A stretch of DNA of 64,000 nucleotides from Paracoccus sp. MBLB3053 (lineage in GTDB: Bacteria > Pseudomonadota > Alphaproteobacteria > Rhodobacterales > Rhodobacteraceae), in the NCBI RefSeq assembly GCF_031822435.1, contig NZ_JAVQLW010000001.1, forward strand, positions 443,501-507,500, read 5' to 3'. The position numbers and the translations under genes were made by a program. Positions 16,858 to 26,365 of this stretch are shown in pieces. Each line of letters starts with the position of its first letter. Positions within the stretch are counted from its first letter, which is position 1. Under the pieces are notes generated by a model. That model worked only from the letters and a program-made list of their open reading frames with translations. It had not been told where the DNA came from and searched no databases.

Positions 16858-17874
16858 TTAGAACTGGTCGTCGAAGCGTTTTGCAACGTCTTCGATGTTT
16901 TCCGGCGGCCAGTCCACGACATCCATCCCGAGATGCAGGCCCATGCCCGAAAGCACTTCCTTGATCTCGTTCAGCGACTTGCGGCCGAAGTTCGGGGTGC
17001 GGAGCATCTCGGCTTCGGTCTTCTGGATGAGGTCGCCGATATAGACGATGTTGTCGTTCTTGAGGCAGTTCGCCGAACGGACGGACAGTTCGAGCTCGTC
17101 GACCTTCTTGAGAAGGCGCGGATCGAATTCCAGGCCATCATCGGCATCCGAACGGGTCGCGGCTTCGGGTTCTTCGAAGTTCACGAAGACCGAGAGCTGG
17201 TCCTGGACGATGCGCGCGGCATAGGCCACCGCGTCTTCCGGGGTCAGCGAGCCGTCGGTTTCGACCTTCATCGTCAGCTTGTCATAGTCGAGAACCTGAC
17301 CTTCGCGGGTCGGGGTGACTTCATAGCTGACGCGCTTGACCGGCGAGAAGATCGCGTCGATCGGGATCAGGCCGATGGGCGCATCCTCGGGACGGTTCTT
17401 GTCGGCGGCGACATAGCCCTTGCCCGTCGCGACGGTCAGTTCCATGTGCAGCTCGGCGCCGTCATCGAGGTGGCAGATGACATGGTCGCGGTTCAGGATG
17501 GTAATCCCTGCCGTTTCCTGAATGTCGCCGGCCTTCACCTCGCCCGGACCCTTGGCCGAAAGCGTCAGGCGCTTGGGCGCATCGACTTCCATTTTCAGCG
17601 TCACGCCCTTGAGGTTCAGGACGATGTCGGTGACGTCTTCACGCACGCCGGGAACCGACGAGAACTCGTGGAGGACGTTGTCGATCTGAACCGAGGTGAT
17701 GGCCGCGCCTTGCAGCGAGGACAGCAGCACGCGGCGCAGCGCGTTGCCCAGCGTCAGGCCGAACCCGCGCTCGAGCGGTTCCGCGACGACAGTGGCGACG
17801 CGGGTCGAATCAGCGCCCGGCTTGATTTCAAGCTGGGTCGGCTTGATCAGTTCAGCCCAATTCTTGTGGATCAT
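16858..17874 (-). CDS. rpoA: DNA-directed RNA polymerase alpha subunit
   Basis: 338 residues with both domains. The N-terminal assembly domain starts [12 protein letters not shown] and contains [20 protein letters not shown]; the C-terminal DNA- and activator-binding domain contains [16 protein letters not shown] and [12 protein letters not shown]. Alpha dimerises to nucleate core RNA polymerase and contacts UP elements and activators. It is the third gene of the alpha operon; as usual in this class there is no rpsD between rpsK and rpoA. The upstream gap of 118 bp carries a 9-bp hairpin. Confidence 0.98.
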   Translation of the reverse strand: MIHKNWAELIKPTQLEIKPGADSTRVATVVAEPLERGFGLTLGNALRRVLLSSLQGAAITSVQIDNVLHEFSSVPGVREDVTDIVLNLKGVTLKMEVDAPKRLTLSAKGPGEVKAGDIQETAGITILNRDHVICHLDDGAELHMELTVATGKGYVAADKNRPEDAPIGLIPIDAIFSPVKRVSYEVTPTREGQVLDYDKLTMKVETDGSLTPEDAVAYAARIVQDQLSVFVNFEEPEAATRSDADDGLEFDPRLLKKVDELELSVRSANCLKNDNIVYIGDLIQKTEAEMLRTPNFGRKSLNEIKEVLSGMGLHLGMDVVDWPPENIEDVAKRFDDQF

Positions 17875-17949
17875 GCGTTTGCCTCCATACCTGTTTCCAG
17901 CCCATGACCGGTGGCCGGAAACGCCCGAGGTTGAATGCGAAAATCGCGC

Positions 17950-17970
17950 CCGCGCCGGAGACCGGCGCGG
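17950..17970 (-). promoter_or_regulatory. Intercistronic hairpin between rpsK and rpoA
   Basis: CCGCGCCGG (17950-17958) and CCGGCGCGG (17962-17970) form a perfect 9-bp stem with a 3-nt loop. No U-tract follows in the direction of transcription, so it is more likely an mRNA processing or stability element than a terminator. Confidence 0.5.
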
Positions 17971-17992
17971 AACGCGTTGTCACAAATCCGAA

Positions 17993-18382
17993 TTAGACCC
18001 GGCGACGTTTCGGCGGGCGGCAGCCATTGTGCGCGATCGGGGTCACGTCACGGATGGCCGTGATGTTGAAACCGACGGCAGCCAGCGCGCGCAGAGCCGA
18101 TTCACGGCCCGAACCGGGGCCTTGAACTTCGACTTCCAGCGTGCGGACGCCATGTTCCTGGGCTTTCTTGCCAGCGTCTTCAGCGGCCATCTGGGCGGCG
18201 TAAGGGGTCGATTTGCGCGAGCCCTTGAAGCCCATGGTGCCAGCCGACGACCAGGAGATCGCGTTGCCTTGCACGTCCGAGATCAGGATCTTGGTGTTGT
18301 TGAAGGACGAGTTCACATGCGCCACGCCAGTGGCGATGTTCTTGCGTTCCTTGCGCTTGATGCGGGTTTTATCGCGTGCCAT
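17993..18382 (-). CDS. rpsK: 30S ribosomal protein S11
   Basis: 129 residues with the S11 core: [30 protein letters not shown], and the invariant C-terminal [15 protein letters not shown]11 lies on the 30S platform beside the Shine-Dalgarno helix. It is 13 bp after rpsM in the alpha operon. Confidence 0.98.
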   Translation of the reverse strand: MARDKTRIKRKERKNIATGVAHVNSSFNNTKILISDVQGNAISWSSAGTMGFKGSRKSTPYAAQMAAEDAGKKAQEHGVRTLEVEVQGPGSGRESALRALAAVGFNITAIRDVTPIAHNGCRPPKRRRV

Positions 18383-18395
18383 TGTCCGTTACCCC

Positions 18396-18764
18396 TTACT
18401 TCTTCTTGCCAGCGATCGGCTTCGCCGGGCCCTTGCGGGTACGGGCATTGGTGTGGGTGCGCTGACCGCGGACCGGCAGGCCACGACGGTGACGCAGACC
18501 ACGGTACGAACCCAGGTCCATCATGCGCTTGATGTTCATCTGCGTCTCGCGGCGAAGGTCGCCTTCGACGGTCAGGTTGGCATCGATGTATTCGCGGATC
18601 GACAGAACTTCGGCATCCGACAGTTCGTTCACGCGACGGGTCGCGTCGATACCGACAGCCGAGATGATTTCATCGGCGAATTTCGGGCCGATCCCGTGGA
18701 TATAGGTCAGTGCGATCGGGACGCGTTTCCCGGTCGGAATGTTGACGCCAGCAATACGAGCCAC
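18396..18764 (-). CDS. rpsM: 30S ribosomal protein S13
   Basis: 122 residues, [15 protein letters not shown] at the N-terminus, LTYIHGIG with the helix-hairpin-helix, and the basic tail [21 protein letters not shown] that reaches between head and tRNAs. The start codon is GTG (18764-18762), preceded by GAGAAGGAAAACGC. First gene of the alpha operon, with its own promoter overlapping the end of adk and a structured leader. Confidence 0.97.
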   Translation of the reverse strand: MARIAGVNIPTGKRVPIALTYIHGIGPKFADEIISAVGIDATRRVNELSDAEVLSIREYIDANLTVEGDLRRETQMNIKRMMDLGSYRGLRHRRGLPVRGQRTHTNARTRKGPAKPIAGKKK

Positions 18765-18819
18765 GCGTTTTCCTTCTCATGTTGCGGTTCCGTAGTACCG
18801 GAACCTTTTTTCACAACCA

Positions 18820-18923
18820 AAGACCCGAAAGCTTTGCCTTCGGGCCTTCAACTGACACCCGGAATGGCCGGGTGATTCTCATGCGAGATGCCGTGCAATA
18901 TAGGCACGACAGGCGCAGGTCAA
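18820..18923 (-). promoter_or_regulatory. Promoter and structured leader of the alpha operon (rpsM)
   Basis: On the minus strand TTGACC (18923-18918), 17 bp, TATTGC (18900-18895), with an alternative TATATT two bases upstream, forms a promoter overlapping the adk stop codon. A transcript from about 18889 would have a leader near 125 nt with two hairpins: CACCCGG/CCGGGTG (18856-18874) and CCCGAA/TTCGGG (18824-18844). In E. coli the equivalent leader is the S4 control site, but rpsD is not in this operon. Confidence 0.6.
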
Positions 18924-19507
18924 GCCTGTTGGTCCAGAATGGCCGCGACCTGCGCCGCGACCTCGTCCATCGAGGCCATGCCGTCGACCTGCTGCAGGTC
19001 GCCATTGGCATAGTAGTAGCCCAGAAGCGGCGCGGTCTTCTTGTAATATTCGCGCAGCCGGTCGGCAAAGACCTCGGGCGTGTCGTCCTTGCGGACCTGT
19101 TCACCCGCGGCGCGCGCCTCGTCGGCGCGCTTGACGATGCGCCCGACCAGGGCCTCGTCATCGACCTTGAGCTCGATTGCCGCATCGAGCTCCATGCCGA
19201 ACTCATCGAGCAACTTGCCAAGCGCATCGGCCTGCGCGAGCGTGCGCGGGAAGCCGTCGAAGATGAAGCCCTTGCCGCCCTGTTCGAGCTTTTCCCTGAT
19301 CAGGCCGATGACGATTTCATCCGTCACCAATTCGCCCCGATCCATCACCTCGGCCACGCGCTTGCCCATCTCGGTGCCCGAGCTGCGCGCCTCGCGGAGC
19401 ATGTCGCCGGTCGAAAGCTGCACAAGGCCGCGTTCCTCGATCAAGCGCCGTGCCTGGGTGCCCTTGCCGGCCCCGGGGGGGCCGAGCAGAATGATATTGG
19501 TCGCCAT
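18920..19507 (-). CDS. adk: Adenylate kinase
   Basis: 195 residues: P-loop GPPGAGKG (9-16), [16 protein letters not shown], and a short LID (about residues 125-140) in place of the long zinc-finger-type LID of other bacteria. It interconverts ATP plus AMP and 2 ADP in the cytoplasm. The position between secY and rpsM is the usual one in alphaproteobacteria. It follows secY by 39 bp. Confidence 0.97.
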   Translation of the reverse strand: MATNIILLGPPGAGKGTQARRLIEERGLVQLSTGDMLREARSSGTEMGKRVAEVMDRGELVTDEIVIGLIREKLEQGGKGFIFDGFPRTLAQADALGKLLDEFGMELDAAIELKVDDEALVGRIVKRADEARAAGEQVRKDDTPEVFADRLREYYKKTAPLLGYYYANGDLQQVDGMASMDEVAAQVAAILDQQA

Positions 19508-19546
19508 ACTGTCCCTCTTTCGCCCGCTTCGGGGCCTCTCTCCCTT

Positions 19547-20917
19547 TTAGCGACGGGCCGGAGCCTTGCGGGGGCGCGCGGTCCCCGGCTTCCGTTTGCC
19601 ACGAAGCTGCGATTTCTCGATCAAACCTTCGTATTGATGGGCAAGCAAGTGGCTTTGCACCTGGTTGATCGTATCCATGACAACACTGACCACGATCAGC
19701 ACCGAGGTGCCTCCGAAGTAGAACGGGATCGCCAGCTGATGCCGGATCACTTCGGGCAGCATGCAGACCGCCGCGAGATAGCCCGAACCGATCACCAGCA
19801 CGCGGCTGACGACATAGGCCAGGTAATCTTCGGTCCGCTTGCCCGGTCGGATGCCGGGGATGAAGCCGCCCTGGTTCTTGAGGTTCTCGGCCACGTCGTC
19901 AGGTTTGAAGCTGACGTTGAACGTGTAGAAATAGGCGAAGAACACGATCATCGCCGCGAAGAAGATCAGGTAAAGCGGCTGGCCCGGACCGAAATAGGCC
20001 AGGAGCGTCGACATGATCGGGCCGGTCTGGTTGCCCGAGAAGGTCGAGATCGTCACCGGCAGCAGCAGAAGCGAGCTGGCGAAGATCGCCGGGATGACGC
20101 CCGCCGGGTTGACCTTGATCGGCAGGTGCGACGATTGCCCGTCATAGACCTTCATCCCGACCTGGCGGCGCGGATACTGGATGTGGATCTTGCGCAGCGC
20201 GCGTTCCATGAACACGACGAAGGCGATCACCGCGACCACCATCACGATCACGCCCAGGATCACCGGGGTCGAGATCGCACCCGAACGGCCCTGCGCCAGG
20301 AATTGGGCGAGGTGGCCGGGGATCTCGGCGACGATGCCGACGAAGATGATGAGCGAGATGCCGTTGCCGATGCCGCGGGCGGTGATCTGTTCACCCAGCC
20401 ACATCAGGAACATGGTACCGCCGACAAGCGTGATCACGACCGAGGCGCGGAAGAACATCCCCGGCTCATGCGCGAGATTGCCATGCTCGAGGCTGACCGC
20501 CAGACCCCAGGCCTGGAACAGCGCCAGCGCGACCGTGCCGTAACGGGTATACTGGTTGATTTTCTTGCGGCCCTGCTCGCCCTCTTTCTTGAGCTGCTCG
20601 AGCGCGGGGACCATCGAGGCCAGCAGCTGGACGATGATCGAGGCCGAGATATAGGGCATGATGCCGAGCGCGAAGACGCCCATCCGGCCGAGGGCGCCGC
20701 CGGTGAACATCGACAGGATGCCACCAAGGCCGGCTTGCGCCTGGTCCATGAAGTTGCGCAGCGCCGCGCCGTCGATGCCGGGCACCGGAATGTAGGTGCC
20801 AAGGCGGTAGATGATGAGAAGTCCGAGGGTGAACCAGATCCTCTGACGCAGCTCGGTCGCCTTGCCGAGCGCGCCCCATGACAGGTTCGCGGCCATCTGT
20901 TCTGCGGCTGACGCCAT
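19547..20917 (-). CDS. secY: Protein translocase subunit SecY
   Basis: 456 residues with ten expected membrane helices. Family motifs include RIWFTLGLLIIYRLGTYIP at helix 1, the plug region GGILSMFTGGALGRMGVFALGIMPYI, and the cytoplasmic loop IPGIRPGKRTEDYL. SecY forms the protein-conducting channel with SecE (encoded at 50922-51116) and SecG. The C-terminal tail is basic and proline-rich. The 102-bp gap to rplO contains a long hairpin. Confidence 0.98.
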   Translation of the reverse strand: MASAAEQMAANLSWGALGKATELRQRIWFTLGLLIIYRLGTYIPVPGIDGAALRNFMDQAQAGLGGILSMFTGGALGRMGVFALGIMPYISASIIVQLLASMVPALEQLKKEGEQGRKKINQYTRYGTVALALFQAWGLAVSLEHGNLAHEPGMFFRASVVITLVGGTMFLMWLGEQITARGIGNGISLIIFVGIVAEIPGHLAQFLAQGRSGAISTPVILGVIVMVVAVIAFVVFMERALRKIHIQYPRRQVGMKVYDGQSSHLPIKVNPAGVIPAIFASSLLLLPVTISTFSGNQTGPIMSTLLAYFGPGQPLYLIFFAAMIVFFAYFYTFNVSFKPDDVAENLKNQGGFIPGIRPGKRTEDYLAYVVSRVLVIGSGYLAAVCMLPEVIRHQLAIPFYFGGTSVLIVVSVVMDTINQVQSHLLAHQYEGLIEKSQLRGKRKPGTARPRKAPARR

Positions 20918-20937
20918 ACGTATGCCCCTTCATGGCA

Positions 20938-20970
20938 GCGCCGCCGGATCGTTTCCCGATCCCGCGGCGC
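20938..20970 (-). promoter_or_regulatory. Hairpin in the rplO-secY gap
   Basis: GCGCCGC plus GGATCG (20938-20951) pairs with CGATCC plus GCGGCGC (20957-20970), 13 bp with one C-C mismatch and a GGAAA loop on the mRNA strand. It ends about 20 nt before the secY start and has no U-tract, so it may be a processing site or may affect secY translation. Confidence 0.55.
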
Positions 20971-21019
20971 CTGGAAAACTTGTAGCTATGTATTGGGCGC
21001 GGGCGCGCCCTTCAACAGC

Positions 21020-21505
21020 TTATTCCGCCGCGGCTTCTTCTTTGACCGGGCGGGTCACGGTGATCTTGCCACCGGCCTTCTCGACGGCCTCGACAGCGGC
21101 CTTCGACGCACCAGCGACGGTCAGGTTCAGCGCGGCGCTCAGTTCGCCCTTCGCCAGAACGCGGACACCGTCCAGCTTGCGGCGGATGACGCCGGAAGCG
21201 ACCAGGACCTCGGCGGTGACGTCAGATTTGGCGTCGAGCTTGCCCGCATCGACGAAGGCCTGCAGCTGGCCCAGGTTGACGACGGCGAATTCAAGGCGAT
21301 TCGGCTTGCTGAAGCCGCGCTTCGGCAGGCGGCGATACAGCGGCATCTGGCCGCCTTCGTAACCGTTCAGCGCGACGCCCGAACGCGAGGTCTGACCCTT
21401 GATACCACGGCCAGCGGTCTTGCCCTTGCCCGAGCCGGGACCACGTGCAACGCGTTTCTTCTTGCGCGAGGCGCCTTCGTTGTCGCGAAGTTCATGCAGT
21501 TTCAT
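21020..21505 (-). CDS. rplO: 50S ribosomal protein L15
   Basis: 161 residues: [38 protein letters not shown] N-terminus (glycine/basic, threading into 23S rRNA), [18 protein letters not shown], and a globular C-terminal domain. Usually it follows rpmD directly; here two unrelated genes and a terminator intervene and rplO has its own promoter. Confidence 0.97.
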   Translation of the reverse strand: MKLHELRDNEGASRKKKRVARGPGSGKGKTAGRGIKGQTSRSGVALNGYEGGQMPLYRRLPKRGFSKPNRLEFAVVNLGQLQAFVDAGKLDAKSDVTAEVLVASGVIRRKLDGVRVLAKGELSAALNLTVAGASKAAVEAVEKAGGKITVTRPVKEEAAAE

Positions 21506-21528
21506 TTTGCTTCTCCTAGAGCCGGAAA

Positions 21529-21627
21529 CGTCCCGCGAAGCTAAGGGACGAACACGGCATGATGAATCAGTTGAACTCCCATCGGGGAGCAGCCGCAGCC
21601 TATACCCCCCGGCAGGTCCCTGTTCAA
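21529..21627 (-). promoter_or_regulatory. Promoter and leader of rplO-secY-adk
   Basis: On the minus strand TTGAAC (21627-21622), a 17-bp spacer and TATAGG (21604-21599) form a good sigma-70-type promoter just after the small secreted-protein gene at 21648. The leader of about 90 nt carries the hairpin CGTCCC/GGGACG (21529-21550). Confidence 0.65.
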
Positions 21628-21647
21628 GTGCAAGCAGCGATACCGAG

Positions 21648-21995
21648 CTATTTTACGGTGATCGAGATCGGATCGCCGTAAAGTTCGATCACCTCGCGAC
21701 CGGCCCGCTCGGCGACAAAGATCGCCTCATAGACTGGTGTCGGCCCCTTGCAGCTGTTGCTCATCCGCGTGCCAGGCTTGCCGAACTGGACATGCCCGGT
21801 CTTGAACTTGATGGGCTTGAGTTCCGATTTCGGGGGCAACTGACCACATTCACCGCGCTTGCCGTGGATGACCATCGCCTGTCCGACCTTGAGATTGACC
21901 TTTTCCCGATAAGGAACATTGTTCTGGTCCTGTGCGAGGACAGGCCCAGCAAGAAGCAGCGTCGCAGCTAACGATATTCCAACCCAGTTGAACAT
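21648..21995 (-). CDS. Small secreted protein of unknown function
   Basis: The 115-residue protein has a clear signal peptide ([22 protein letters not shown], cleavage after about residue 21) and a short mature domain with two cysteines (GECGQLPP and NSCKGPTP) that could form a disulfide in the periplasm. It ends [13 protein letters not shown] do not recognise the family. ATG at 21995 is supported by GGAG seven bases upstream. It lies downstream of another secreted-protein gene and just before the rplO promoter, on the same strand as the ribosomal genes. Confidence 0.75.
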   Translation of the reverse strand: MFNWVGISLAATLLLAGPVLAQDQNNVPYREKVNLKVGQAMVIHGKRGECGQLPPKSELKPIKFKTGHVQFGKPGTRMSNSCKGPTPVYEAIFVAERAGREVIELYGDPISITVK

Positions 21996-22121
21996 TGAAC
22001 CACTCCACCCATGAACCAAAATGGGCTGCGCCAAGGGGCCTCAGCCCTGCGCGGAATATGCTCTCGCGCGCGCCGCCACGAAACGATTCCTTTCTCGAAA
22101 ATTCAGAATGGTTACGGGCGT

Positions 22122-22835
22122 TCAGAACTCAAGCCAGGTCCCCAGCTTGACCGCAGCCTCATCAGGGCCGGACAGCGGGGTGATCAGGCCCAGTTCGATC
22201 TTCGCGGGGCCAATCACGTCGTGGACGACGCTGGTCGCGAGCTTGGCGGAAAAGCCGGCCTCCTCCGTCTGTTCAAGACGGAACTGGTTGATGATCATCA
22301 TTGCCTGCGTCGCATGCAGTCCAATGGTCAGATCGGCCTTGCTGGTCACTTCCGAGGTGAGGTAGCCGAGCATGCTGGCCGGAAGTTCGGCCAATTCCGC
22401 CTGATCCTTCATCGCCCCCGCGACCTTCAGCCGTGTCTCAAGCGACAGCCAGCCGCCCTGCATGATGCCCTGGAACCCCCTGCCCCAGTTCGCCCCAGCC
22501 TGGGCCAGGGGAAGGAACATGCCGTCCCGCTTTGCCATGCCGATCCCAAGCGAGAAGGACAGCCGGTTTTCGCCCAAGGGCTCTGGCGCATGCTGCAGCC
22601 AGAAAAGCGCGCTCGTCTCGCCGACATTGGTATAGCCGAGTTCGAAGCCAAGGGTCTGGCGCGGGGTCAGGCCATATTCGCCATACAGGCTGCTATAGCT
22701 GTTCTTGTCCGCGTCGCGCTCATCCGAGAGCGCGAGAAAGCTCTGCCCCTGCCCTCGCGGCCAGGGGCCGGCGGCAGCGATCGCAGGATGAAGCAGCGCG
22801 ATCAGGGCAAGCCAGCGCAGCCATTTTCGCCCCAT
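22122..22835 (-). CDS. Exported protein of unknown function, possibly an outer-membrane beta-barrel
   Basis: The 237-residue protein has a signal peptide (MGRKWLRWLALIALLHPAIAAAG) and many alternating, aromatic-rich strands (SLYGEYGLTPRQTLGFELGY, SFSLGIGMAKRDG, QGGWLSLETRLKVAG). It ends in KLGTWLEF, with a terminal phenylalanine like many outer-membrane barrel proteins. GAAGGAG precedes the ATG. It begins about 80 bp after the rpmD terminator, so it probably has its own promoter. No specific function can be read. Confidence 0.78.
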   Translation of the reverse strand: MGRKWLRWLALIALLHPAIAAAGPWPRGQGQSFLALSDERDADKNSYSSLYGEYGLTPRQTLGFELGYTNVGETSALFWLQHAPEPLGENRLSFSLGIGMAKRDGMFLPLAQAGANWGRGFQGIMQGGWLSLETRLKVAGAMKDQAELAELPASMLGYLTSEVTSKADLTIGLHATQAMMIINQFRLEQTEEAGFSAKLATSVVHDVIGPAKIELGLITPLSGPDEAAVKLGTWLEF

Positions 22836-22914
22836 CTCATGCTCCTTCGCGGGAATTGCCGACGGAAGGTAGCCGGGAACTGGTTAGCAGAAGGTTAACA
22901 GAGCCGCGCAAAGC

Positions 22915-22940
22915 AAAACGCCCCGGATCTCTCCGGGGCG
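22915..22940 (-). terminator. Rho-independent terminator after rpmD
   Basis: CGCCCCGG (22919-22926) and CCGGGGCG (22933-22940) form a perfect 8-bp stem with a 6-nt loop; on the minus strand TTTTGC follows. It begins 26 nt after the rpmD stop and should end the upstream half of the spc operon. Confidence 0.88.
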
Positions 22941-22966
22941 CTTCATAGATCAGGTGCGGGCCGAAA

Positions 22967-23155
22967 TCAGCCGCGCTCTTCGATGATGGTCACCAGATGC
23001 GGGATCTTGTTGACCATGCCGCGCACGGCCGGAGTGTCTTCCAGCTCGCGGGTGCGGTTCATCTTGTTCAGCCCCAGGCCTTTCAGCGTCTCGCGCTGGA
23101 CGGCCGGACGACGGATCGGCGAGCCGATCTGCTTGACGACGATGGTTTTAGCCAT
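22967..23155 (-). CDS. rpmD: 50S ribosomal protein L30
   Basis: 62 residues, [17 protein letters not shown] and the L30 signature [25 protein letters not shown]. Follows rpsE by 11 bp. In this genome it is the last gene before a strong terminator, whereas rplO normally continues the same transcript. Confidence 0.97.
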   Translation of the reverse strand: MAKTIVVKQIGSPIRRPAVQRETLKGLGLNKMNRTRELEDTPAVRGMVNKIPHLVTIIEERG

Positions 23156-23166
23156 GTGTCCGCTCC

Positions 23167-23736
23167 TTACGCTTCGACAGCGGCTTCAGCAGCCGGCTTG
23201 TCGTTCGAGGGCAGGATGTCCGCCACCTTCTTGCCACGACGCTGGGCGACGTTGCGGGGCGAAGCTTCCTTCTTGAGACCGTCGATGGTGGCGCGGATCA
23301 TGTTGTAGGGGTTCTGCGAGCCTTGCGACTTCGCAACAACGTCCTGAACGCCCAGCATCTCGAAGACAGCGCGCATCGGACCACCGGCGATGATCCCGGT
23401 ACCCGGAACGGCGGTCCGCATGATCACTTTACCGGCGCCGTGACGGCCTTCGATATCGTGGTGCAGGGTGCGGCCGTCGCGCAGCGGGACGCGAACCAGC
23501 GAACGTTTCGCTTGCTCGGTTGCCTTGCGGATCGCCTCGGGGACCTCTTTGGCCTTGCCCTTGCCGAAGCCGACACGGCCACGCTGGTCGCCGACAACGA
23601 CGAGAGCGGCGAAGCCGAAGCGCTTACCACCCTTGACGGTTTTCGACACACGGTTGATCGCGACCAAGCGGTCGGCGAATTCCGGGGTTTCTTCGCGATC
23701 TTCGCGGCGACCCCGACGGTTTTCACGTTCTGCCAT
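23167..23736 (-). CDS. rpsE: 30S ribosomal protein S5
   Basis: 189 residues: acidic/basic N-terminus, then the double-stranded-RNA-binding S5 domain ([30 protein letters not shown]) and the C-terminal domain ([25 protein letters not shown]). S5 sits at the mRNA entry side and affects decoding accuracy. ATG at 23736 is chosen because AAAGGA lies 7 nt upstream; the frame extends six codons further to 23754. Confidence 0.97.
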   Translation of the reverse strand: MAERENRRGRREDREETPEFADRLVAINRVSKTVKGGKRFGFAALVVVGDQRGRVGFGKGKAKEVPEAIRKATEQAKRSLVRVPLRDGRTLHHDIEGRHGAGKVIMRTAVPGTGIIAGGPMRAVFEMLGVQDVVAKSQGSQNPYNMIRATIDGLKKEASPRNVAQRRGKKVADILPSNDKPAAEAAVEA

Positions 23737-23851
23737 ATGGCATTCCTTTTTCAACTGGCGCGGGTGGCGCCGTTAAATCCGATCCTGGTGGGCCAAAGGC
23801 AAGCCAATGGCCCCCGGATCATCGGGGCGGTGCGAACACCGCCCGCAGTAC

Positions 23852-24211
23852 TTAGAACTTCAGACCACCTTCGCGGGCCGCATCGGCCAGCGCTTTGATC
23901 TTGCCGTGGAACAGGAAACCACCGCGGTCGAAGATGACTTCTTCGACGCCGGCCTTCTTCGCGCGCTCTGCAATTGCAGCGCCGATCTTGGCCGCGGCTT
24001 CCAGGTTGTTCTTGCCAACAACGCCCAGGTCCTTCTCGAGTGACGAGGCCGAGGCCAGGGTGACCCCTTTCACGTCGTCGATCAGTTGGACCGAGATGTT
24101 CTTGGACGAACGGTGAACGGACAGACGCGGACGGCCGTCCGAGATCTTCCGCAGTTTGTTCCGGACGCGCAGGCGGCGCTTGAGGAACAGCTCTCGTTTG
24201 TTCAGTGCCAT
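23852..24211 (-). CDS. rplR: 50S ribosomal protein L18
   Basis: 119 residues: basic N-terminal arm ([24 protein letters not shown]) and [11 protein letters not shown], the 5S rRNA-binding fold; ends [15 protein letters not shown] as the family does. L18 bridges 5S rRNA to the central protuberance. It lies 115 bp before rpsE, a gap with no clear element. Confidence 0.97.
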   Translation of the reverse strand: MALNKRELFLKRRLRVRNKLRKISDGRPRLSVHRSSKNISVQLIDDVKGVTLASASSLEKDLGVVGKNNLEAAAKIGAAIAERAKKAGVEEVIFDRGGFLFHGKIKALADAAREGGLKF

Positions 24212-24222
24212 TTTCGCGCCCC

Positions 24223-24756
24223 TTACTTCTTCTTGCCTTCCTTGCGGAAGACGACCTCACCCTTGTAGCGGATGCCTTTGCCCTTGTAGGGCTCGGGCTG
24301 ACGCCACTCGCGGATGTTTGCCGCAACCTGGCCGACCAGCTGCTGGTCGATGCCTTCGATCACGATCTCGGTCTGCTTCGGCGAGGTGATCGTCACGCCT
24401 TCCGGCGTTTCGAAGTTCACGTCATGCGAATAGCCCAGAGCCAGTTTCAGGGTTTTGCCCTGCATCGTGGCGCGGTAACCCACGCCCTGGATTTCCAGCT
24501 CTTTCTTGAAGCCTTCGCTGACGCCGACAGTCAGGTTCTCGACCATCGAGCGGGTCATGCCCCACTGCTGGCGAGCGCGCTTCGACTGGCCGCGCGGAGC
24601 GACCTTGACGGCACCGTCCTCGAGCGAGAGCGTCACATCGTCGGTCGCAGTGAAGGTACGGGCGCCTTTCGGGCCTTTCACTTCAATCGTCTGACCTTTG
24701 ATTTCAGCAGTCACGCCTTTCGGGAGGGCGACCGGTTTTTTACCAATCCGAGACAT
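24223..24756 (-). CDS. rplF: 50S ribosomal protein L6
   Basis: 177 residues, [15 protein letters not shown] at the start and two L6 repeats, the second containing the signature [13 protein letters not shown]. It binds near the sarcin-ricin loop. Separated from rpsH and rplR by 11 bp each. Confidence 0.98.
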   Translation of the reverse strand: MSRIGKKPVALPKGVTAEIKGQTIEVKGPKGARTFTATDDVTLSLEDGAVKVAPRGQSKRARQQWGMTRSMVENLTVGVSEGFKKELEIQGVGYRATMQGKTLKLALGYSHDVNFETPEGVTITSPKQTEIVIEGIDQQLVGQVAANIREWRQPEPYKGKGIRYKGEVVFRKEGKKK

Positions 24757-24767
24757 CTCTGCCCTCC

Positions 24768-25166
24768 TTAGAACACGGTGCAGAGGACTTCGCCGCCAAC
24801 ATTGGCGTTGCGAGCCGCTGCGTCCGACATCACGCCTTTCGGCGTCGAGACGATGGAAACGCCCAGGCCGTTGCGGACCGACGGGATTTCCTTGACCGAG
24901 GCATAAACCCGGCGACCGGGTTTGGACACGCGCGCGAGTTCGCGGATGACCGGAGTGCCTTCGTAGTATTTCAGGCTGATTTCCAGTTCGGCATGGCCCG
25001 ACGCAGAGGTCGTGGCTTCATAGCCGCGGATGTAGCCTTCGGATTTCAGCACGTCCAGAACCCAAGCGCGCAGCTTGGAGGCCGGAGTGCGAACGGTCGA
25101 TTTGCCGCGCATCTGAGCATTGCGGATGCGGGTCAGCATATCGCCGAGAGGATCGTTCATCGACAT
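24768..25166 (-). CDS. rpsH: 30S ribosomal protein S8
   Basis: 132 residues: [38 protein letters not shown] and [20 protein letters not shown], all S8 signatures. S8 binds helix 21 of 16S rRNA and in E. coli represses the spc operon at rplE; I did not identify a mimic of that site here. Confidence 0.98.
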   Translation of the reverse strand: MSMNDPLGDMLTRIRNAQMRGKSTVRTPASKLRAWVLDVLKSEGYIRGYEATTSASGHAELEISLKYYEGTPVIRELARVSKPGRRVYASVKEIPSVRNGLGVSIVSTPKGVMSDAAARNANVGGEVLCTVF

Positions 25167-25175
25167 AATGCCCCC

Positions 25176-25481
25176 TTACCAGCTCGATTTGACCATGCCA
25201 GGGATCTGACCGAACGAGCCGAGCTCGCGCAGCATGATCCGCGACAGTTTCAGTTTACGGTAATACGCGTGCGGACGGCCGGTCAGTTGGCACCGGTTGT
25301 GCAGACGCGTAGCCGAGGAATTGCGCGGCAGTTCAGCCAGTTTCAGGCTGGCCTTGAAGCGCTCTTCCATCGGGCGGGACTGGTCGTGGATGACTTCGTT
25401 CAGGGCAGCGCGCTTGGCGGCGTATTTCTGAACCAGTTTCTCGCGCTTCTTCTCGCGCTCGACCATGGATTTCTTAGCCAT
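25176..25481 (-). CDS. rpsN: 30S ribosomal protein S14, long zinc-free type
   Basis: 101 residues, [17 protein letters not shown] and the C-terminal [24 protein letters not shown]. It lacks the CxxC pairs of the short zinc-binding paralogue. Located between rplE and rpsH with 9- to 18-bp gaps. Confidence 0.98.
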   Translation of the reverse strand: MAKKSMVEREKKREKLVQKYAAKRAALNEVIHDQSRPMEERFKASLKLAELPRNSSATRLHNRCQLTGRPHAYYRKLKLSRIMLRELGSFGQIPGMVKSSW

Positions 25482-25499
25482 ATCTCTTTCCCTTCGCGA

Positions 25500-26060
25500 T
25501 CAGCTGTTGAACGGCATGTTGAAGTGCTTCAACAGCGATTTCGCTTCCGCGTCGGTCGGCGCGGTGGTGCAGATGATGATGTCCATCCCCAGAACTTCGT
25601 CGACCTTGTCGAAGTTGATTTCCGGGAACACGATGTGCTCTTTCAGGCCCATGGCGTAGTTGCCGCGACCATCGAACGAGCTGCCCTTGACGCCGCGGAA
25701 GTCGCGGACGCGCGGCAGCGCGATGTTGATCAGGCGATCCAGGAATTCGTACATCCGGTCGCCACGCAGGGTCACTTTCGTGCCCAGCGGCATTTCTTCA
25801 CGGACGCGGAAGCCTGCGATGGACTTCTTGGCATGGGTGATGACAGCCTTCTGACCCGCGATCAGCGAGAGCTCTTCAGCACCTTGCTTGACCTTTTTCG
25901 TGTCTTTCACGGCTTCGCCGATGCCCATGTTCAGGACGATCTTGTCCAGACGCGGGATCTGCATGTCGTTCTTGTAGCCGAACTCTTCTTTCAGGGCAGC
26001 GCGAATGGTGTCGCGGAACTGCGCTTTGAGACGCGGCGTGTAGGTGGCTTGGTCCAGCAT
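25500..26060 (-). CDS. rplE: 50S ribosomal protein L5
   Basis: 186 residues, [21 protein letters not shown] core near residue 38 and [16 protein letters not shown]; binds 5S rRNA and contacts P-site tRNA. Its ATG overlaps the rplX stop by one base (TGATG), so the two are coupled. Confidence 0.98.
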   Translation of the reverse strand: MLDQATYTPRLKAQFRDTIRAALKEEFGYKNDMQIPRLDKIVLNMGIGEAVKDTKKVKQGAEELSLIAGQKAVITHAKKSIAGFRVREEMPLGTKVTLRGDRMYEFLDRLINIALPRVRDFRGVKGSSFDGRGNYAMGLKEHIVFPEINFDKVDEVLGMDIIICTTAPTDAEAKSLLKHFNMPFNS

Positions 26061-26365
26061 CAGATCACGTCTCCCGTGGTCTTGGCGAAGCGGACTTTCT
26101 TGCCGTCTTCCACGCGGAAGCCGACGCGGGTCGCTTTACCGTTCTTGTCCATGAGCGCCAGGTTCGACAGGTCGATCGGCATGGCTTTCGCCACGCGGCC
26201 ACCTTGCGAGGTCTGGGTCTGACGGGTGTGGCGGATCGCGACGTTGACGCCGTCAACAACAGCCTTGTTCTCTTTGGGAAGAACAGCCGAGATCTCGCCC
26301 TGCTTGCCTTTGTCCTTGCCGGCCAGCACGACGACCTTGTCGCCTTTTTTCAGCTTGGCAGCCAT
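26060..26365 (-). CDS. rplX: 50S ribosomal protein L24
   Basis: 101 residues with the KOW motif [20 protein letters not shown] at the N-terminus; an assembly initiator of the large subunit. Its start overlaps the rplN stop by one base (TAATG) and its stop overlaps the rplE start by one base. Confidence 0.98.
   Translation of the reverse strand: MAAKLKKGDKVVVLAGKDKGKQGEISAVLPKENKAVVDGVNVAIRHTRQTQTSQGGRVAKAMPIDLSNLALMDKNGKATRVGFRVEDGKKVRFAKTTGDVI

Noticed and set aside
18779..20881. 700-codon plus-strand frame over adk and secY
   Set aside because: Shadow of the real minus-strand genes, rich in Arg/His/Asp as antisense translations are.
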